Below the pieces are notes generated by a model. That model was not told the DNA's origin and ran no database searches. It saw nothing but the letters and a program-made list of their open reading frames with translations. Below are positions 63,594-64,000 of a DNA stretch of 64,000 nucleotides, piece by piece. The stretch's first letter is position 1. The number at the start of each line of letters is the position of its first letter. Source of the stretch: Bacteroidales bacterium (GTDB lineage Bacteria; Bacteroidota; Bacteroidia; Bacteroidales; UBA4417). The position numbers were made by a program, and so were the translations under genes. Where the stretch lies: contig JADJGZ010000018.1 of NCBI GenBank assembly GCA_016707785.1, positions 62,001-126,000 of the forward strand, written 5' to 3'.

Positions 63594-64000
63594 ATGAGTA
63601 CCTATCGACTTAATCTTTTCATTGCATTCCTGATAGCTATTCTATGCCAGGTAAATCTTTCGGCACAGGACGCAATCCCTGAAGTCCCTAATCCACCCAG
63701 GTTGGTTAACGACTTTGCAGGGATTCTTTCCTCTGACCAGGTGGCCTCCCTGGAGCAAAAACTGGTAGCTTTCAATGATACAACTTCTACGCAAATTGCT
63801 GTTGTTATCATGGAATCCCTTTCAGGTTATGATCCTTCAGATTTCGCACAACGACTCGGTGCTAAATGGGGTGTTGGAGGTGCCAAATTCAATAATGGGT
63901 TTGTAATCCTGGTTAAACCAAAAACCGCTTCAGAAAAAGGAGAAGCATTCATTGCCTCTGGCTATGGTGTCGAAGGAAATGTACCAGATGCAACTGCGTG
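63594..64000 (+). CDS. Exported TPM-domain protein, truncated by window end
   Basis: 135 residues visible from the ATG at 63594. Signal peptide (residues 1-24, ILCQVNLSAQ). The TPM core follows: PPRLVNDFAGILSSDQVASLEQKLVAFNDTTSTQIAVVIMESLSGYDPSDFAQRLGAKWGVGGAKFNNGFVILVKP. Such proteins usually continue with a glycine-rich linker and a C-terminal TM helix, which would lie beyond the window. It completes the lemA-TPM-TPM cluster. Confidence 0.9.
   Translation, partial: MSTYRLNLFIAFLIAILCQVNLSAQDAIPEVPNPPRLVNDFAGILSSDQVASLEQKLVAFNDTTSTQIAVVIMESLSGYDPSDFAQRLGAKWGVGGAKFNNGFVILVKPKTASEKGEAFIASGYGVEGNVPDATA

Noticed and set aside
1..64000. tRNA, rRNA or tmRNA genes and insertion sequences
   Set aside because: Intergenic spacers were read for cloverleaf-like or rRNA-like sequence and for transposase ORFs; nothing convincing was found, although a covariance-model search was not possible.

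Overview
The window looks like chromosomal DNA of a Bacteroidota bacterium, probably an environmental member near the Bacteroidales. The evidence is a fused SecDF, two proteins with type IX secretion (T9SS) C-terminal sorting domains, several OmpA-type envelope proteins, AT-rich DNA, and promoters of the Bacteroidota type (TAnnTTTG, once with a TTTG box exactly 19 bp upstream). No rRNA, tRNA, CRISPR array, transposase or phage gene was found.

Layout. 1-10.3 kb: end of a lytic transglycosylase, uvrA (broken by a one-base deletion), a LOG-family protein, a T9SS cargo protein, two endonuclease/exonuclease/phosphatase proteins and a 0.77 kb island of short tandem repeats. 10.3-13.8 kb: cold-shock protein and secDF. 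13.9-16.2 kb: a two-component system with a 44-residue membrane peptide downstream and a phased repeat operator upstream. 16.4-22.5 kb: an unusual metabolic cluster of an opine-dehydrogenase-family enzyme, a cobalamin-binding mutase-like protein, an asparagine-synthetase homologue without its glutaminase cysteine, and a lysine-2,3-aminomutase-family radical SAM enzyme whose lysine-binding aspartates are replaced. 22.5-27.4 kb: ion homeostasis (decayed MscS, cation/proton antiporter, TrkA, TrkH). 27.7-42.9 kb: TatA, OmpA/PD40 protein, purM, an exported TldD/TldE-like pair, prfA (frameshifted), pyrF, a serine hydrolase, ilvE, an OmpA lipoprotein and a PAS sensor kinase.

43.1-53.3 kb: a second unusual region. 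A DUF116 protein, an archaemetzincin, and a sigma-54 activator with a sensor kinase carrying a periplasmic CXXCH motif lie beside a four-gene operon. That operon encodes a solute-binding/GcvH-like fusion, a Tat-exported HybA-like ferredoxin, a HybB/NrfD-like quinone-interacting membrane protein and a second membrane-anchored GcvH-like protein. No hydrogenase subunit is present, so it looks like an undescribed lipoyl-linked quinone redox module. 53.8-64 kb: a large hybrid kinase, a membrane protein of unknown function, a second T9SS cargo protein, htpG with a sigma-54-like promoter, and a lemA-TPM-TPM operon cut by the window end.

Two sections could hold new biology. The 16.4-22.5 kb cluster has the parts to make a beta-amino acid and join or amidate it, possibly an osmolyte given the adjacent K+ genes, or an amide or lactam metabolite. 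The 48.7-53.3 kb operon pairs cytoplasmic lipoyl-type domains with a periplasmic ferredoxin and a quinone module. Three single-base deletions in conserved genes (uvrA, trkA, prfA) are more likely consensus errors than biology, and other frame breaks should be read with that in mind.
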